NCBI GenBank assembly: GCA_021798235.1
Contig: JAJZMO010000324.1
Coordinates: 1 to 10,416, forward strand
Length of the DNA stretch: 10,416 bases
From: Acidobacteriota bacterium
Lineage (GTDB): Bacteria > Acidobacteriota > Terriglobia > Terriglobales > Acidobacteriaceae
Direction of reading: 5' to 3'
Positions 9,347 through 10,416 of the stretch are shown piece after piece. The notes beneath the pieces were generated by a model, which saw only the letters and a list, made by a program, of their open reading frames with translations, searched no databases and was not told the DNA's origin. Numbering within the stretch: the first letter of the stretch is position 1; each line of letters begins with the position of its first letter. Both the position numbers and the translations under genes were made by a program.

Positions 9347-10345
9347 CTAAAACAGTTCCATGCCCCACAGGTCGTGGATGTGCAGCACCCCTTCGACGTG
9401 GCCCTCTGCATCGACGACGACGAGCGAGGTGATCTTGCGGTGCTCCATGCGGTGCAGCGCCTCGGCGGCAAACTCATCCGGGCCGATGGTGAGCGGATTG
9501 TGGTGCATGGCTTGGCCGGCGGTCAGGGCCAGTGCGGCTGCGCCTTCACGCTCCAGCAAGCGGCGCAGGTCGCCGTCACTGATCAGGCCGGCCAGCTTGC
9601 CGTCTTCGATGACGGTGGTAATGCCCAGGCCCTTGCGCGACATTTCATAGATGACATCCTGCATGGGCGCGTTCAATGCGACACGCGGAATGGCTTCGCC
9701 GGAGTGCATCTTTTGCGCGACGCGCAGCAGGCGCTTGCCCAGCTTGCCGCCGGGGTGCAGGTGGGCAAAGTCCTCGGCGCGAAAACCTTTGCGTTGCGAA
9801 ACAGCGATGGCCAGCGCATCGCCCAGTGCGAGCATGGCCGTGGTCGAGGCCGTGGGCGCCAGGCCCAAGCCGCAGGCCTCCTGCGCCACGGAGCAGTCCA
9901 GGGCCACGTCACTGGCCAGCGCCAGCGTGGAGCGCAGATTGCACGTAAAGCTGATGAGCGCGTCGCCGAGGCGCTTGAGCATCTCCAACAGCAGCAGAAG
10001 CTCTTCCGTCTCGCCGCTGGCCGAGAGCGCAAGCACGACATCGCCCTTGGCCAGCACGCCTAGGTCGCCGTGGCGCGCCTCCGCCGGATGCAGAAAGAGA
10101 GCTGGGCTGCCAGTGGAGCTGAGCGTGGCGGCGATCTTTTGCGCGATGAGGCCGCTTTTGCCCATGCCGGTGACGACGACGCGCCCGCGCGATTGTCCGC
10201 AGGCCAGCAGAATTTCCACGGCGCGCGCGAATGGGGCGGCCATGGGGCCGTCCAAGCGCTCGGCCAGCGACAGTAGGGCCTCGGCCTCGATGCGCACCAG
10301 CCGGCTGGGTGTGGAGTCTTCGGATTGGCCGGTTGCGTGGGGCAT
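9347..10345 (-). CDS. kdsD: D-arabinose 5-phosphate isomerase (KdsD/KpsF family)
   Basis: Interconverts ribulose 5-phosphate and arabinose 5-phosphate, the first step toward KDO for lipopolysaccharide, in the cytosol. 332 residues, close to the E. coli length (328). The SIS domain (about 40-200) has GMGKSG (60-65), HPAEARHGDLG (86-96), SASGETEE (108-115), the signature GLGLAPTASTTAMLALGDALA (start about 159) and HPGGKLG (197-203). K63, E115, E156 and H197 correspond, at a constant offset of 4, to K59, E111, E152 and H193 of E. coli KdsD, so activity is expected. Two CBS domains follow (about 213-265 and 278-332), ending normally in VLHIHDLWGMELF. An in-frame TAG at 10355-10357 limits the start to the ATG at 10343-10345 or later; no Shine-Dalgarno is obvious. 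The 71 bp upstream to the window edge show no recognisable gene or promoter. Other KDO genes are not in view. Confidence 0.95.
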   Translation of the reverse strand: MPHATGQSEDSTPSRLVRIEAEALLSLAERLDGPMAAPFARAVEILLACGQSRGRVVVTGMGKSGLIAQKIAATLSSTGSPALFLHPAEARHGDLGVLAKGDVVLALSASGETEELLLLLEMLKRLGDALISFTCNLRSTLALASDVALDCSVAQEACGLGLAPTASTTAMLALGDALAIAVSQRKGFRAEDFAHLHPGGKLGKRLLRVAQKMHSGEAIPRVALNAPMQDVIYEMSRKGLGITTVIEDGKLAGLISDGDLRRLLEREGAAALALTAGQAMHHNPLTIGPDEFAAEALHRMEHRKITSLVVVDAEGHVEGVLHIHDLWGMELF

Positions 10346-10416
10346 AGCTGCGTACTAGGAGCGGAAAACGCTTTGATGGTACCAGAATCGTGTGCAATGG
10401 CGTGTGTCTGCTGGCG

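Noticed and set aside
10346..10416. A second gene starting divergently from kdsD on the plus strand
   Set aside because: An ATG at 10375 opens a frame to the edge, but only about 14 codons are visible and no ribosome-binding site or motif supports it.

Overview
The window is 10.4 kb of GC-rich DNA (about 60% by eye) with seven protein genes, all on the minus strand. Reading downstream along that strand, from high to low coordinates, they are: kdsD (arabinose-5-phosphate isomerase), proS (prolyl-tRNA synthetase), a PBP1B-type class A penicillin-binding protein, a P1B-type copper ATPase (copA-like), nrdR (ribonucleotide reductase repressor), a cupredoxin-like lipoprotein, and the first 155 codons of asd (aspartate-semialdehyde dehydrogenase), which runs off the left edge. 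Gaps are short (44 to 230 bp), and nrdR and the lipoprotein gene overlap by 4 bp. No RNA gene, insertion sequence, CRISPR array or prophage gene is visible, and no gene-free stretch exceeds 300 bp.

KdsD (KDO for lipopolysaccharide), a PBP with a UB2H-like segment and a lipobox lipoprotein point to a Gram-negative with an outer membrane. The archaeal/fungal-like asd type, the cupredoxin plus carboxypeptidase-regulatory-like lipoprotein, and a short intergenic palindrome next to a GGGGCACCC sequence fit Acidobacteriota, probably Terriglobia. That placement is inference from memory of such genomes, not a search.

Right part (7293-10345): kdsD and proS are housekeeping genes separated by 230 bp that holds a 10-bp perfect hairpin resembling a dispersed intergenic repeat. 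Centre (4540-7197): a complete bifunctional peptidoglycan synthase with a long Ala/Pro-rich tail. Left part (1-4424): copA has its own strong Shine-Dalgarno site and is followed after 62 bp by nrdR and the cupredoxin-like lipoprotein. This copA-nrdR-lipoprotein run is a possible copper-handling unit surrounded by core genes. No copper-sensing regulator is in the window.

The window is mostly ordinary core genome. The observations most worth a second look are: (1) the editing (INS) domain of ProRS has a local GC drop to about 52% with atypical codons, and Arg at the position equivalent to the essential editing lysine; (2) the copper ATPase carries two tandem YHS domains whose core is identical in protein but differs at eight third-codon positions; (3) nrdR is placed between two copper-linked genes and coupled to the second.
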